5,952 nucleotides of DNA from JBDRLU01 sp043812795 (GTDB lineage: Bacteria > Chloroflexota > Dehalococcoidia > Dehalococcoidales > UBA2162). The translations under genes and the position numbers were made by a program. Of the stretch, positions 5,640 to 5,952 are shown piece by piece. Numbering within the stretch: position 1 is the first letter of the stretch; each line of letters starts with the position of its first letter. Location of the stretch: positions 1 through 5,952 of the forward strand of contig JBDRLU010000028.1 in NCBI GenBank assembly GCA_043812795.1, read 5' to 3'. Below the pieces are notes generated by a model. It was not told where the DNA came from. It ran no database searches and saw nothing but the letters and a program-made list of their open reading frames with translations.

Positions 5640-5952
5640 ATGAAAATGACCGGAGGACAGATTGTCTGCGAAAGCCTGATAAAAGAGGAAGTCGATGTCA
5701 TTTTCGGCATCCTTGGCGGCGCTATTTTACCCCTGTACGACGTATTGCCTCAGTACCCCAAGCTCCGTCATATACTGGTGCGCCATGAGCAGGGTGCCGC
5801 CCATGCCGCCGATGGCTACGCTCGGGTTACCGGTAAGGTAGGGGTTTGCTTTGCTACCTCCGGGCCGGGGGCGTCTAACCTGGTTACCGGCATCGCCAAC
5901 GCCCATCTTGATTCGGTTCCCATGGTGGCGATAACCGGACAGGTGGCGAGAC
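5640..5952 (+). CDS. ilvB: Acetolactate synthase large subunit, N-terminal part (runs off the window)
   Basis: IlvB is the ThDP-dependent catalytic subunit of acetohydroxyacid synthase. It condenses pyruvate with pyruvate or 2-ketobutyrate in the first common step of valine, leucine and isoleucine synthesis. The first 104 codons are present, covering much of the N-terminal ThDP-binding PYR domain. Visible: TGGQIVCESL, the loop FGILGGAILPLYD (22-34), the conserved glutamate that activates ThDP (Glu50 in RHEQGAAHAADGYAR), FATSGPGASNLVTGIA (71-86) and the stretch DSVPMVAITGQV. The usual Pro of FGxPGG is Leu here. The start at ATG 5640 has AGGAG at 5627-5631 eight bases upstream, inside the end of ilvD; ATG 5646 is a less likely alternative. 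A regulatory subunit (ilvN) and ilvC would be expected downstream but are out of view. Other ThDP enzymes such as glyoxylate carboligase share the fold, but the ilvD neighbour settles the call. Confidence 0.95.
   Translation, partial: MKMTGGQIVCESLIKEEVDVIFGILGGAILPLYDVLPQYPKLRHILVRHEQGAAHAADGYARVTGKVGVCFATSGPGASNLVTGIANAHLDSVPMVAITGQVAR

Overview
This 5,952-base window is dense bacterial chromosome of moderately high GC content. It carries housekeeping genes in two divergent blocks. The gene set, the many GTG/TTG/CTG start candidates, the E. coli/B. subtilis-type dihydroxy-acid dehydratase with a probable [4Fe-4S] cluster, and the style of the proteins fit an anaerobic member of the Chloroflexota, perhaps Dehalococcoidia. 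That placement is an inference from sequence style, not a database match. I see no phage, insertion-sequence, CRISPR, tRNA or rRNA signal.

Left block, minus strand (1-2415): guaA (GMP synthase), a small GNAT acetyltransferase and the 5' end of purD (GAR synthetase) follow one another with gaps of about 25 bases, so they look like one purine operon read leftward. An extended -10 promoter lies upstream of guaA. The purD fragment has a one-base frameshift in a C4 tract and no normal start codon. Ordinary ORF calling would miss it, leaving 1-225 apparently empty.

Intergenic 2416-2752: divergent promoters (2450-2458 leftward, 2698-2726 rightward) flank three perfect hairpins in about 95 bases. 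The outer two are related sequences in inverted orientation whose stems differ by a compensatory change. This resembles a REP doublet (REPIN) or a small non-autonomous palindromic element.

Right block, plus strand (2753-5952): tsaC/ywlC (threonylcarbamoyl-AMP synthase, tRNA t6A pathway) and rpiB (ribose-5-phosphate isomerase B) are two bases apart. A new promoter (3853-3881) and a GC-rich hairpin (3909-3938) follow. Then come ilvD (dihydroxy-acid dehydratase) and the first 104 codons of ilvB (acetolactate synthase large subunit), two bases apart, forming a branched-chain amino acid operon that leaves the window.

I found no convincing new multi-gene system. The items most worth checking are the broken purD start region, the paired palindromes and the hairpin in the ilvD leader.
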